Positions 53,346 to 64,000 of a DNA stretch of 64,000 nt are shown here, piece after piece. The notes below the pieces were generated by a model. The model saw nothing but the letters and a program-made list of their open reading frames with translations. It did not search any database and was not told the origin of the DNA. Each line of letters opens with the position of its first letter. The first letter of the stretch is position 1. This DNA comes from Bedellia somnulentella. Taxonomy: Eukaryota > Arthropoda > Insecta > Lepidoptera > Bedelliidae. The stretch is taken from the NCBI GenBank assembly GCA_963576735.1, contig OY755187.1, positions 6,944,001 through 7,008,000 of the forward strand, read 5' to 3'. The position numbers were made by a program, and so were the translations under genes.

Positions 53346-55684
53346 GTGAAAGCTAGCAGTGAAACTAAATTAAAATCAATAAGTATGTGGAAAAAAAGGA
53401 AAAGATCTGGTGCAATGAAAAGGAAAATTGAAAGGGAATATTTAAATATTTGTAATTTCCAACCAAGCAACAGCGACAGCGGTGAATCATTACTTATTGA
53501 CGAAGGAAAAGATGTATTCACGAGTCAGACAACCTTCAGTCAAGTGTCAGTTCCATCAACGTCCAACAAGGGTTCCGTAACAAAAACTATAAATATTTTT
53601 ACAGATAATCACGAAAGTTGTGTGGAAAGCGTGAATTTAGTTCAAGTTTCGGAAATTTCAAATGATGTTTCTTCATGCAGCATCAGCAGCACAAGTAATT
53701 CGAATGATGAGGACGACGAATTTAGTAAAAATCTTTTATTTCGTCAGCAAATAAAAGAATGGGCTATAGAAAAAAATATATCTCAAGCAGCTCTGAATGA
53801 ACTCAGTAAAATTGTAAATAACAGATTTTCGGGATTATTACCAAACGACGCTAGAACAATTTTAGGCACCGTCAGACAAATAAATATCAAAACAGTGGGA
53901 ACAGGCGAATACTGGCATAACGGTCTTACTGTGCCTCTGAAAAATTTGCTGGAACATTGGACAAATTTCCCAACTGAAGTTACTTTAAATTTCAATTTCG
54001 ATGGCCTTCCCATATTCAAAAGCTCCAATAAAGAGTTTTGGCCGATTTTGTGCAGTGTATTTGAAAGACCTGATGTTGAGCCTATTGTGATTGGTATCTA
54101 TTTCGGTATTGGAAAACCAAATCCAATTGAACAATATTTAGAGGATTTCGTAAACGAGATGGAATATCTAATAAAAAATGGACTATATATTGGACAAGCA
54201 AAAAATAAAGTGTCTATTAGATTAAGATGTTTTATATGTGACTCTCCAGCGCGAGCGTACATTAAAGGTAACTTCAAAATGAAATAAAAAAAATCAATTT
54301 GTAATCGACCAATGTTTTCTAGAATCTTATGGTCACCAAAAACATTAACATATAGATACAAATACAGTGCAATAAGTTTTTTCTATTTTGTTTGCTTTTC
54401 TTCTTTCCTTTCAACTACTGTTAGTTGAGGTAGACTTTCGGCAATTTCTTTTGTGTAAATTGTGTGATAACTTAAAAAATATTTTATTTAATATTTTCAG
54501 GTGTATGCAACTTTAACGCCAAGCACGGCTGTTTAAAATGCGTTACTGTTGGAGAATATTCGCATACATCTCACACAGTGACCTTTCCTGATTCTAATTG
54601 CCGCCCTAGAACTGATCAAGAGTTTCGTGCAAAAAAGTATGGACCTCACCACAAAAAAGACTCTCCTCTGCTGCGACTATCTGTAGATATGATAGAAGAC
54701 TTTCCAGTGGCAGATTCTCTACACCTTGTGGACTTAGGAATAACAAAGCGACTATTAGTGGGTTGGCGCAACGGTAACTTTGGGAAGTACGTAACCAAAT
54801 GGAGTGCCAAAGATGCCGAAACTGTTTCCAATTTTCTAACGAAACGCAAATTGCCATCTGAAATTCATAGGTCGGTGAGAGGCCTAGACTGCATTTCTCA
54901 TTGGAAAGCATCGGAATATAGATCTTTCTTGCTTTATTTGAGTATCATAATACTTCCAGATGTATTACCAAATGACGCACTAACTCATTTTCTGGCATTT
55001 TTTTGCGGAATTACAATATGTTCGAGTGAGAACTACAGTAATTTTCTTCCGTTGGCAAAAGAGCTTCTTCAGTGTGTTTTTGTGGACCATTTTAAAGACT
55101 TTTACGGCGAGGATTATATGACTAGCAACGTTCACAACGTAGTACACATCACGGATGAGGTGCAACGATTTGGCCCACTTCCTACATTTAGCGCGTACCC
55201 TTTTGAGAACAAGCTTTTTTCAATTAAAAGGATGCTGAGACAGGGTAACAATCCTCTTGCTCAGGTGGCGAAGAGATGTAGTGAAGTTTCAAAAATAACA
55301 AAGAACAGAGAAAATCAACAACTTGAAAATCGTGAACCTTTTGTAACCACGAATAGCAGGAACCTAACTGTACTGCATCTCAAAGAATATATAATTTCAA
55401 CAAAATCTAAAGATAAATATTTTTTATGTAATAGTAACGACGTTTTGGAGGTAAAAAAAATAAGTGTTGTTAGCAGTGAAATAAAAATATATTGTTATAA
55501 AATTTGGGATTTGGTAGAAGTTTTCGAAAAACCAGTGAAATCATCGTACTTGAATATATTCAAAGCTAAATTACCTGCTAGGCGGACAGACACTATTGTT
55601 GGTCCCCAAGACATAAAAATGAAATTGGTGTTTACTGAACACAATAATCACTTATACTTCGTACCTCTTTTGCATACAGTATAA
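53346..55684 (+). CDS. CACTA/EnSpm transposase, two exons, intact
   Basis: Exon 1 53346-54267 (donor ag|gtaact) and exon 2 54501-55684 (acceptor ttttcag|gtg) join in phase (IK-G-VC), giving 701 residues plus TAA. The start may instead be the ATG at 53385 (MWKKRKR). Residues 1-125 are a Ser/Asn-rich, basic then acidic region with no fold recognised. The Tnp2-like core has NFNFDGLPIFKSSNKEFWPI (Asp at about 219), a CxxC pair near 296-299 (CFICDSPARAY) and CNFNAKHGCLKC just after the intron. DSLHLVDLGITKRLL carries Asp at about 385 and SAYPFENKLFSIKRMLRQGN carries Glu at about 543; I infer D219/D385/E543 as the catalytic triad. No stops, so it may be active. Its partner gene converges from the right with about 460 bp between. 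Confidence 0.85.
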
Positions 55685-56147
55685 AAATAAAAAATAAAAT
55701 TTGTAATCAACATAATGGTTTATTATTTATATCCGTTCAAACAGAAACAGTTTTTACAGGAAAATCTTAGCTACGCCATTACTAACTAGTAAAGCTACTC
55801 ATTTAACAAGGTCTAATTTAACAGCTTGGCATAAACTGAAAAGACATGCTTATAAACTAAGTTTTAATTTTTTTAAGGACAATCACAGCCACGAGATTGC
55901 GTGTATCGTTTAATTATAAGTTTTGTCTTAAGGACAATTACAGCCGCGAGATTTCGTGTTTCGGTTAAATTATAAGATACCTAAGTAAAATCTTAAGGAG
56001 GATCAAAGTTACAAGCATTCGTGTTTTGCTTAAATATAAGTAAATCTTAAAGACGATCACAGCCACGAGATTTCGTGTTTCGCTAAATTATAAATATCTT
56101 ATGGACAACCAAAGTAAGACATGGCTATCTTCTTCGATAACTACTTC

Positions 56148-58395
56148 TTATTCTTCGATATCTCCATCTTCCTTTTCGTTATCGTCATCTTCGTTTATTT
56201 CGTCTTCGTCGTCGGCATCACTTGCACCCATTTCCTCTTTGTCGTTTACATTTTTTTCATTTTCAACTTTATTTTGATTCATAATTTGGTTTAATTCATC
56301 GTTCTTAATAACATCTTTTTTCTTATCATCAGTTTCAATTTGGTTCATGACTTGATCCGATTTGTTGCTTGTCAAATTTTTCTTTTTCAGTATCGTCTTT
56401 TTAGTTTCATCTTTGTTCTTTTCTTTTTTTTCTTTTCCATCAGCTTTATTTTGGTTTCTGACTTGATTTTCATGATCTGATTTTAATTTTTTAGATTGTA
56501 GTGCAACTTTTTTCGTTCCGTTATTGTCTATTACATCTTTTTCATTTTCATCAGTTTTATTTTGGTCAATGACTTTTTTTCCTTGATCTGATTTATTTTT
56601 AGTTAGACCTTTATTTTTTTGTGTTACTTTTTTTGTTCGTCTTCGTTTTGTTGAAGCTCTTTCATTTTTACTGAGCTTCCTCTTTAAAGAATTTTTTAAA
56701 ACAATTTTAAAAAAGTTTTCATTATTTTCTTCGGTATATGTTTTATCCCACAAACGTATCAACTCATAGAAAAATTTCAGGATGTTTTTATATCCTTTCA
56801 AACCAATTTTTACATCTTCACTATTCCTACTGCCACCTGTCCATGAGCATTTACAGAGAAAGTCTCGGGAAAAAAACATATCCAATACTTTATAACCGCA
56901 TGTTGCTCCATTTCCTTCAGAACTTGAGCAAACAAAAGAAAATTGCTTTAATAATTTATTTTTTTGAGTTTTATCAGAGAGTAACAATTCCATTTTTTCT
57001 AGTTCTCGTATGGAGTCGATTGGTTTTATTTCGAATGTTTCCCTCTCGAATAAATCTGCCTTGGCCAATGGAACGACATCCGTACTCATTTTATTTTGGG
57101 TTTTGGAAAATCCATCTTCTATTTGAATGGAAAGACTTGCCACTTTATGAAAAAGTTTTTTTTGGTTGTCTATCAGTACCTTTATAGTGTCAGACATATT
57201 ATTTTGATTGTTTAAAATTAATTGGAGGCTTTTTTGAATCTGATTTAATTCGGTAGTTTTCTGAGTTTGATTGTCGACTGATATTGATGCCAACTCAGAC
57301 TCATCTACATAATAAACAACATTCTCGGTAGCAGCAGTTACTTCAGCCGGAGGTAATGGTGTGGACATTGTTACGACAGATGAAGTTGAAGGTTCCTCTG
57401 ATTGTGAGAATGCCTGGAACCATTAAAAAGACAAATTATCGCCGATGTCATGAAAACCATCTAGAAAGACGCGTACGGCGTAAGTACAAATTTTATTACG
57501 CAAATATTATTGAGCGTGCGTCAAAATTTGGAGATATAGCGTGCTTACAGACGAACGACAAACCAGCGATACTGCATCATCTTTCTTATCTGATCGACGC
57601 GTAATTAGTATTTAAACAGAGAATCGTTTGCTGTCACCCTCTGAGCTTGATACCTACTTGCAACGCGATTTGAGTTCCAAAAGCGATTGAGTTGAATGAA
57701 ACATGTTGAAATAATAGAAGAGAGAGAGAGATAAGACCGGTACAAAGTCAAAAGTGTCAAGCTTGGCGTCCACTTGACTGTACTGTATGTACAGTCACGA
57801 GCAATAATATGTATACAACAAAGAACTTTGTCACATTAAAGCTTCACATCAGTGTCACAGAAGTCATTCAATATTGAAATATGACATAGTCCTATGTTGT
57901 ATACATATTATTGCTAGTGACTGTACATCAATTTAAATGTGTAGGTACGTAGAAAAAAAGCGCCACGTACATTATGTAAGGCGATTTTAAGATTGTTGTT
58001 ATTTAAGTAGATTTTTTTTATCGTTGATTTTAGGTTGGTTTTTAATTAAAAAAATACTTGGTACTTACCAACAACTGGCCTGCTAAGGCGTTAAAATTGG
58101 TGTTATTAATTGTTGTTATGTTACTTTCTGTCACATTATCAATCTCTGTGTCGCTATTTTGAACCATAATATCTAGTTCTCTGGCTGCTTCTTCGTATGA
58201 TGATAATATCCTTTTTACATTACATTTTGACGCAGACCAGTTATTAAGGGGTATGGAGTTTTCGTTTCTCACTAATTTGTTAACATCCAATCTTTTTCTA
58301 GGCCACCGTAAGACTCCTTTTGATTCCCATGAACTTGGGATTATACAAAGCTTTTTTTGTCCTTTCTCTAACGTCTCTATGATTTTAAATGGCAT
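56148..58395 (-). CDS. DUF4806-like accessory protein of the CACTA element, two exons
   Basis: Exon 1 (58069-58395) starts MPFKIIETLEKGQKKLCIIP just after 'atttttcag', suggesting a noncoding exon further upstream. Exon 2 (56148-57413, acceptor gttccag) joins in phase 0, giving 530 residues plus stop. Exon 1 has WPRKRL and WSASKCNVKRILSSYEEA, a motif common in these companions. Exon 2 residues about 130-300 include FSFVCSS, CGYKVLDMFFSRDFLCKCSW and KIGLKGYKNILKFF, matching the DUF4806 pattern (ending ..W-G..K..L). The last ~150 residues are Lys/Asn/Asp-rich imperfect repeats (NQNK, DEKK), ending in an acidic tail. The role is unknown; it probably binds element DNA or assists the transposase. 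A MITE sits in the intron. Confidence 0.72.
57792..57923. mobile_element. mariner-type MITE in the intron of the DUF4806-like gene
   Basis: CAGTCACGAGCAATAATATG (57792) is mirrored by CATATTATTGCTAGTGACTG (ending 57923), with TA on each side. The pairing continues over 'tatacaac'. 132 bp, no gene. TA duplication fits the Tc1/mariner group. Confidence 0.8.
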
Positions 58396-58549
58396 GTTTT
58401 TCTGAAAAATATAAAAAGTAAGTAAAACAAAAAGTATAATACCTACACAACACACTTATAGTACTACCCGGTTCAAATGCTATTATACCTGTCCCTCTTA
58501 CTCTCCGGGCATGATAGAATTGAGTGAAAGAATTAGAGTAGGGCTTCAG

Positions 58550-58686
58550 CCCCTGATTCACGAACCGTCGGAAACGGAATCGGATTCGAATTCTGTGCTT
58601 TGTTTTTGTCTATTCTATAATGAGTGACAGACACAGGGCATACATTCCGCTGTCGGGAGCGTTTCCGACGGTTCGTGAATCAGGGG
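58550..58686. mobile_element. 137-bp MITE (CCCCTGATTCACGAACCGTC)
   Basis: Perfect inverted ends of about 27 bp (CCCCTGATTCACGAACCGTC.. and its complement). The duplication is not clear. It lies just upstream of the DUF4806-like gene's first coding exon. Confidence 0.75.
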
Positions 58687-58689
58687 GCA

Positions 58690-59400
58690 GGTTTCATGTT
58701 ATGCTCCGCGCGCGCCGTGTCTGTACACACGCTGTATGCATGAGTGACGCTCCATTCAAAAAGGTCGTGTCCTAATAGCATTAAAACCGGATAGTACTTC
58801 GAAATTCTTCACAAAGTTTTCTTAGTGTTATAATCAAAACTAACATTTTTGTCAAATCACACCAACGTAATACTCGATACTTTTGGAAATTCTTACACTT
58901 ATTACCTATGTATAATTATCATTTACGTTTATGTAACTTTCAATTATGAGCTTTAGATGAGTTGATAATTTATAATGACATAATTTATGTACTGTATTTC
59001 AACTACAACTCACTATAACGTACTATAACTGTCAAAAAATGGCTCTGCTCGCCAATATACACAGACACACTAACGTCGCGAGCGGCAGCGCAGCAGCGGA
59101 GCGTGCGTGTGGCGGGCGCGGGCTATATTACCTTAATAAATGCAAATTACGTATGTACGCGTGGCCGGCGGGCGGCGCGGGGTGCGTCTCGTAGCCACGC
59201 ATGAGTCGCATGACTGGCGCACCGATATCACCGATAAATTTTGTCAGTGTTGTGCGTGCGACGACGCATAGGTACGGGCGCGCTCACATACAAACCGTTT
59301 GCGGTGCCTATCTATGCCTATGTATAAAGTCAGCGTATGTACTCATTTGTTTCTACTATGCCGCTACTTTGTTAATACGACTGCGTTCCAGAAGAAGCGC
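58690..59400 (-). promoter_or_regulatory. GC-rich segment, possible promoter of the DUF4806-like gene
   Basis: 58690-58760 ('gctccgcgcgcgccgtgtctg') and 59060-59300 ('gtcgcgagcggcagcgcagcagcggagcgtgcg', 'ggccggcgggcggcgcgg') contrast with AT-rich neighbours. They lie upstream of the minus-strand gene and would suit a CpG-rich promoter. GC-rich segments are also found in CACTA subterminal regions, so the function is uncertain. Confidence 0.3.
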
Positions 59401-59996
59401 TTAGCATTGGACCGTTATAAAATGAAGAAAGTGGTGCAAAGGTGGTAGTGGCGGCGTCACTGGAACCTCAGGAACTTTAAAGTTGATACAGGATCTCAAG
59501 ACTACAAGCGCTAAATATCTAAATTAATGTAAGAGGAAATCCCTGTATATTCAAGACTGACACAAAAAAGTCAAACTTATGAATTCGTATGGCTGACAGA
59601 TGACAGCGTTACTTTCCTTTTCAACTACGTCCCTTTACGATTTATTTATTTATATATTTCATCCGTGTTGGACTTTCCCTATAGGTACTTCGTTTTTTTA
59701 AGATTTTTTTTTCGCGCCACTCGCACGAATGAGTGATAATTAGATTCAAAGTAGTACCTATCAGTCGTAGTCAAGTAGTAACTAAATAGTACATACTTAA
59801 TAGTAATCAAAAGTAGTAGGCCAAAACTAGTATAAGGAGTAATTTTCAGATTTTCTATATGAAGGTTGACTATGACAAGGCTTTCGGAAAATTGATCACT
59901 ACGTTCCTATTTTGAATTTTTTTCTGCAATTATTCAATCTATTTTTTATTAGGTACTAACTTTGAAAGCTGTTGACAAACTATAAATATACTACTA

Positions 59997-60207
59997 TCCT
60001 ACTAATATTATAAATGCGAAAGTTTGGATGTTAGGATGTTTGTTACTCAATCACGCATTAACCACTCGACGGATTAGGATGAAACTTGGCACACGTATAG
60101 GTTAGGTCCAGGAATAGTATGTAGGATAGTTTTTACCACGGCAAAATATCTCATTCCCACGGAAGAATCGATAAGGTCGTGAGTGGAACCGCGGGGCAGA
60201 AAGCTAG
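59997..60207 (+). mobile_element. Lep1-like nonautonomous Helitron (211 bp)
   Basis: A|TCCTACTAATATTATAAATG at 59997 and 'gcggggcagaaagCTAG'|T ending at 60207; no duplication. The core 'actcgacggattaggatgaaacttggcac' is shared with the repeat at 6319-6800. It is inside the CACTA element and therefore younger than it. Confidence 0.75.
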
Positions 60208-61021
60208 TAAAAAATTAGAAGTTTGTAATCTTAAAAAAAAGTACAAAACCTCAATGACAACAAGGTAGAAGGTGTCGTTTTAATCAAAGTCGTCTTAAGC
60301 TCAGGGTTTTTTAATTTTGGTACGTATCTCTAAATAGTATTATAAGTGGTGTGATAGAAACTGATATGCAGCCGAAATAATACAAATATTCTATTATAAA
60401 ACTGATTAAGAACTAATCGCTGCATTGTAGAATTCATATCTTATGTAGTACAGCCTATAAGACTATACAACACTGTCAATACTCTTTAGGCTGTTCTAAA
60501 TTCTCGCCATTTTGTAATTAAATAAAGACAAAAATAAAATAACAATAAAGGGATTTTAGTCATTATTTGGCCACAGCCACATCCAAATCATGATTATAAG
60601 ATAAAACTGTGTTATTTTTGTCCTCTGGTTAGTTATTTCAATTACATTTTCTTATTCTAACCTCAAAAACAAACGCACTCACTTACCTTTTTTGATGTTT
60701 TCTGTAATGTTTGCTTGATTATTTTGCCGGCCCGTGAAAATTTAGTTAAAATATATGCATAGGTTCACAATAAATATGAATCGGCACTTGAAGTTCACCT
60801 CATGTATTAGCCAAGTGCCACCACTAAAAATTCCAATACTTTACACAATAACAACAGCAACTGAAATGGTTGCCATTTGTCACAATAAGTTCCGGAGGGA
60901 AAAATAAATTACAATTAAGTACTTTATTTTTGTATTCATCTAAAATTCTCTTCAAAAACCGATTTTTAACTATTATCTTTACACGGTATTTACAAGAGGT
61001 CAACTGTAATCTATTGGTTTC

Positions 61022-61240
61022 CTCCGATACCACACAACAGCTCTAATGCAGCTGTTAAGCAGCTTATCTTGTTCTTGTACAGTTATTATACAGCTGTACT
61101 AACGCGATAAGCTGTATAATTTGGGCCCTTTTTACGATTATAACGGCTGTATAAGCGCTTATTCAGCCTTTGTACAGCCTGACTGTACAGCTTTTAGTTT
61201 AAAAGGAAACTCAAATACAACTCTTATGCAGCCTGTCTGT
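61022..61240. repeat. CACTA right subterminal repeats
   Basis: Multiple 'cagctgttaagcagctt', 'tatacagctgt', 'agctgtataa', 'tgtacagcct' units in both orientations. The left end (52790-52970) carries the same motif. These are probable transposase-binding sites. Confidence 0.65.
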
Positions 61241-61250
61241 GCTAGTTGGG

Positions 61251-61535
61251 TGGCCCACAAACATAGGAAGCATGGAAATTTCGTATAATTCGGTGTCCTG
61301 AATTCAAGGGCGGATCTTTTCCCACTTGACCATTGTAAGATACAACACAATTTTTGCATACAGTATTTGGCACCCACGGTTTATCTTGATTGGATATATT
61401 CACTCCAAAGTAGTTAAAATATGCAGTTTTTACGAAGTTCGTGATCGATTTACGATACTGTTTAAAGGTATATTCACCACAAATAACATAAAAACTATTT
61501 GGATCGTTCGTACAACGTCTCCTCTTCGTAGCCAT
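61251..61535 (-). pseudogene. Orphan family copy 2, N-terminal part
   Basis: Starts MATKRRRCTNDPNSFYVICG at 61535. It contains C-x2-C-like (C..C), YTFKQYRKSITNFVKTAY, YFGVNISNQDKPWVPN and VCKNC. A frameshift near 61330 leads to WSSGKRSALEFR, joined directly to YTKFPCFLCLWA, so about 170 residues of the middle region seen in copy 1 are deleted. At 61250 the CACTA element begins; codon phase is kept across it. The paired Cys motifs (C..C and C..C, with the H and W nearby) suggest an N-terminal zinc-binding module. Confidence 0.6.
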
Positions 61536-61829
61536 GCTATTAATACTAACATATGATAAGTAAAACTTATAAAAATATGAAAGTACTCTCTAAAAGTAAA
61601 TAAATGTGAAAAGTAAAAATATCTCAAAAAAAGGAACTGCTAATTAAAAAATTGTACGATTTATGAAATTACCACAACAAAATACATTGAAATTGACATC
61701 AATATTTTAGGAAAATTTTTATAAAGTTGTAAATTGTTGACCAGTGTTATGAGTATTCATGTTTCTATGTTTGTGTATTAATATAATATTTATAAATTAA
61801 TTATGTACGTGAGGTGTAGGCCACTTTTC

Positions 61830-62720
61830 TATAGCTTCTCTTTCCATTGAAGTTTGATCTGCATTTTTCCAGTTTTAGCCCATAACTGATATTCACTCTC
61901 CAATGTGACCTCAGACACATCTTCTCAATAAGGAAGAAGATTTGACAGCTTCTCTCTATTTTCCAAAATTTGCTTTTTTCTGTTAGAATCGAGTTGACTG
62001 ATAACAGAAAGTGTCGAATCAGCTGGTTGAGCTAAAATATTGTCTGCTATCTTTCATTCGATAGCTTCTGTTTAAAACTGTGCTTGTTAAAAACCATCAC
62101 AGCCCCATTTGCAGATTATTGTTAATGACTTCTTTTCAATTTCATTGAATTTTATCAGTTCATTTTCTAAGAAAGTCGATAAGTGCGTTATTGTATTGGT
62201 CGATTATTTTATTACATTATTACTTCCATAGCATCCTTTCAGCTTGGCTGCAAGTTTTCCTTTCAATTTCTTCGTAATATTTATCGGTAATTTGATGCTT
62301 ACGATTAACCTTGAAACCTGCAAAGTTTTCAGTAGAATCCTGTTAAAAACATTCAAGTAAAATATTGTACATGCAATAGAAAGTCAAATTCCTTATGGGT
62401 GAGAGGTATTTGCATATCAGTGACTTGCGTCCCTCACATGCTTCTAGAAATCTTTCCAAAATATGATTGATATTATCTTCCAGCATTTTATGGGAAGGAA
62501 AGACATATTTAGCTGCTAATATGTTTTTTTGTGCATTTGCCAGAGCAGGTTTTCTGCAGTAGCACTGAATTGAGGTGGTTGATGGTTCTGAGATCCTTTT
62601 TTCCATCCAGTAAAGGAAAACTATTGTATGCTTTCATCTTCCTGCAATAGAAGTAAGGTTTAGTCTTAAAAATATCACATAAAAAATAAGACGAAAAATA
62701 AGTGCTTACCAGCCGCTGCA
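61830..62720 (-). pseudogene. hAT transposase fragment (P52rIPK/ZMYM1-like)
   Basis: A minus-strand frame at 62343-62606 reads ISEPSTTSIQCYCRKPALAN..., then FPSHKMLEDNINHILERFLE. In hAT proteins of the THAP12/ZMYM1 type the segment 'xxEPRxxxxQxxRxNPA...FPxxDxLLxxIxxRF' occupies this place. Further downstream (61830-62060) a broken frame reads LDSNRKKQILENREKLSNLL and SEVTLESEYQLWAKTGKMQI. Stops and frame changes throughout, no C-terminal ERSF motif found. The assignment is tentative. Confidence 0.4.
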
Positions 62721-62749
62721 GGGCAGCTGTCACAGCCTAGGTGTTGTAT

Positions 62750-64000
62750 TTTATTGTTTAATTAATTTCATAAAGTTTTACAGAAACAGAGTAAGTTTTT
62801 CTTGTTATTTTGTGTCCAGGAATCACTTAAGTAAAGTGGTTTTTTAATAATTTTACGTCGATAAATCAAATAAAATCGAATTAGCCGTTTTTACGATACT
62901 GCACTTTACGTATATAGCAATAGGGTGTGTAATTCCAATAGTAATCTTGAGTACCAACTCGTTTGAGTAACGATGAAGATACCAAAGTAACGATTCGGTA
63001 TTTCAAACCGAAGCCAATACCCCCCGTATGTTTGTAACGAATACATATGGTTTGCCACAGTACTAATTAAAAATTAAAAAAAATTAAAAATATATTTGTT
63101 TGCCTTTAATTAATACATTTGAAATATATATAAATTATATATAACACAATTCATATTTGGAATTTGGCGACTTTTTACAATCATTTTTGTCGTGTCTCCC
63201 AAACTAGATTTATGTACTATGGGAGACAGTTTTGAGTAGAGTAAGTCTTTACAGATATTAAAGAATACGTATTGAAGGCATTAAAACTAACCTAACTATT
63301 TACAGTTGAAAAAGTATGTGTGTGGTGTTTGTGTGTGTGTGTGCGCGTGTGTGCGTGTGTGTGTGTGTGTGTGCCACAAATGAAATAATTGAATTATGTT
63401 CGTCTATCAACACAAATATTTTGTAAAAATTTGTAAATACCTTTATACTTTCTCTTTTATTTGCTTGTGTGAGAAGATTTTGAAAATGTTAACGACAGCT
63501 AAGATGCAGCAGTTTTACTCAAAATATGTGGTCCCAGTGGAAGCAAACTGATGTAATCGATGGTAGTAAGGATGATCATCACTTACTTGTACAGCAAATT
63601 CTTCACTTAACATTAACTTTAAACCACAAAAAAATATAATAATTTCGGAGACCAAGCAACAGGTATGTTTACAAAGAGAACGCACACACGTATGCAATAG
63701 ATTGACTTCTTTCTAGTTATAATTGTGAGTTTAAAAAAATATAGAAAGCATCTCCATAAACAGGGCAAGTTAGTATATTTTCTGCATAAGCTGCATTCAT
63801 GTCTTTCTTTCACAAAAAATACTGAAACGAAGAGGTCAGTAGACAAATAAAACGTTGATGATGATTCACTTGTATTACTTATTAGAGGTTTACACAGTAA
63901 GGCGGAACATTTTAGAATGAAAATTTTTTTTTTCGTATTTCGTTTTGGAATACCTGGTAAAAGTTGCTTTATGTAATCGTTATTATCACCTCTTAATTTG
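62750..64000. other. No gene recognised; (GT)n microsatellite at 63331-63372
   Basis: AT-rich sequence with a GT run of about 42 bp containing GC interruptions. Open frames at 63515-63697 and 63619-63846 (minus) show no motif. Confidence 0.5.

Larger units (their letters stand above)
52669..61250. mobile_element. CACTA/EnSpm-type transposon, 8.58 kb, two genes
   Basis: The ends are CCCAAGCAGCACA (52669) and TGTGCTAGTTGGG (ending 61250), inverted with two mismatches, with a 2-bp TG duplication (52667-52668 and 61251-61252). Subterminal regions (52740-53000 and 61040-61235) hold many 'tatacagct'/'agctgtata' units in both orientations, as expected of CACTA elements. Genes: a two-exon transposase (+) and a DUF4806-like protein (-), converging. 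Later insertions inside it: MITEs at 57792-57923 and 58550-58686, and a Helitron at 59997-60207. Confidence 0.82.
51828..61746 (-). mobile_element. Candidate novel DNA transposon encoding orphan family (copy 2)
   Basis: CACTGGTCAACA at 51828 and TGTTGACCAGTG ending at 61746 are perfect 12-bp inverted ends, flanked by TTA on both sides (51825-51827 and 61747-61749). Subtracting the nested CACTA element (52669-61250 plus one TG) leaves a unit of about 1.33 kb that contains only the orphan protein family, itself internally deleted. CACTR-type ends with a 3-bp duplication recall the CACTA group, but the encoded protein is not a recognisable Tnp2. I know of no description of this family as a transposon. 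Confidence 0.65.

Noticed and set aside
56738..57187. 149-codon plus-strand frame
   Set aside because: Lies antisense to the DUF4806-like exon and has no motif of its own.
58396..58455. Upstream ATG extending the DUF4806-like protein by 20 residues
   Set aside because: The extension crosses 'tatatttttcag', a good acceptor, so the ATG at 58395 is the likelier start.

Overview
This is an AT-rich, intron-bearing animal window. The repeat spectrum points to an insect, most likely a moth or butterfly: tRNA-derived SINEs with TATGT tails, the dispersed repeat reading 'gtaagaggcgactaagg', Lep1-like Helitrons starting TC..TAATATTATAA, a TAA-targeted R4/Dong-type retrotransposon and a Penelope-like fragment. 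I see one host gene with confidence: RNF121, a membrane RING E3 ligase, in eight exons on the + strand (30528-40943). All eight exons join in frame to a 316-residue protein. Almost everything else is mobile DNA, much of it nested. A 200-base run of N (23108-23307) is an assembly gap.

Layout. 0-10 kb: repeats, a nonautonomous hAT element with perfect 8-bp target duplication, a YqaJ-type nuclease fragment, SINEs, MITEs and a possible CRE-bearing promoter with a first exon. 10-15.6 kb: a reverse transcriptase gene with a C-terminal endonuclease-like region, split by an apparently intact ZMYM1-like hAT transposon (11044-13888). The split reading frame is in register across one copy of the 8-bp duplication. 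15.6-25 kb: MITEs, Helitrons and SINEs, then a local direct duplication either side of the gap. Each copy of that duplication carries a different insertion (a SINE, and a THAP-domain transposon) and so serves as the other's empty site. 28-30.3 kb: a broken R4/Dong-like element about 200 bp upstream of the RNF121 start codon. RNF121 introns hold a Ginger-like, TGT-ended element with a KRBA2-like integrase (itself inside a Helitron), an inverted SINE pair and a LINE fragment.

43-50.7 kb: a decayed copy of an orphan arthropod protein family, a PIF/Harbinger element (45173-47826, TTA duplication) lodged in a P-element-like transposase remnant, and an intact 523-residue CGGBP1-like hAT transposase. 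51.8-61.7 kb is the most interesting part. A second copy of the orphan family is bounded by 12-bp inverted repeats CACTGGTCAACA and a TTA duplication, which suggests that the orphan family is itself a DNA transposon. Inside it sits an 8.6-kb CACTA-type element (52669-61250) with an intact two-exon transposase and a convergent gene encoding a DUF4806-like protein. Removing the CACTA element with one 2-bp TG duplication restores the outer reading frame. The CACTA element in turn holds two MITEs and a Helitron.

The intact transposase reading frames are the ZMYM1-like hAT, the CGGBP1-like hAT and the CACTA transposase. The other coding elements carry stops, frameshifts or truncations. Family names rest on recognising motifs by eye, not on database searches.
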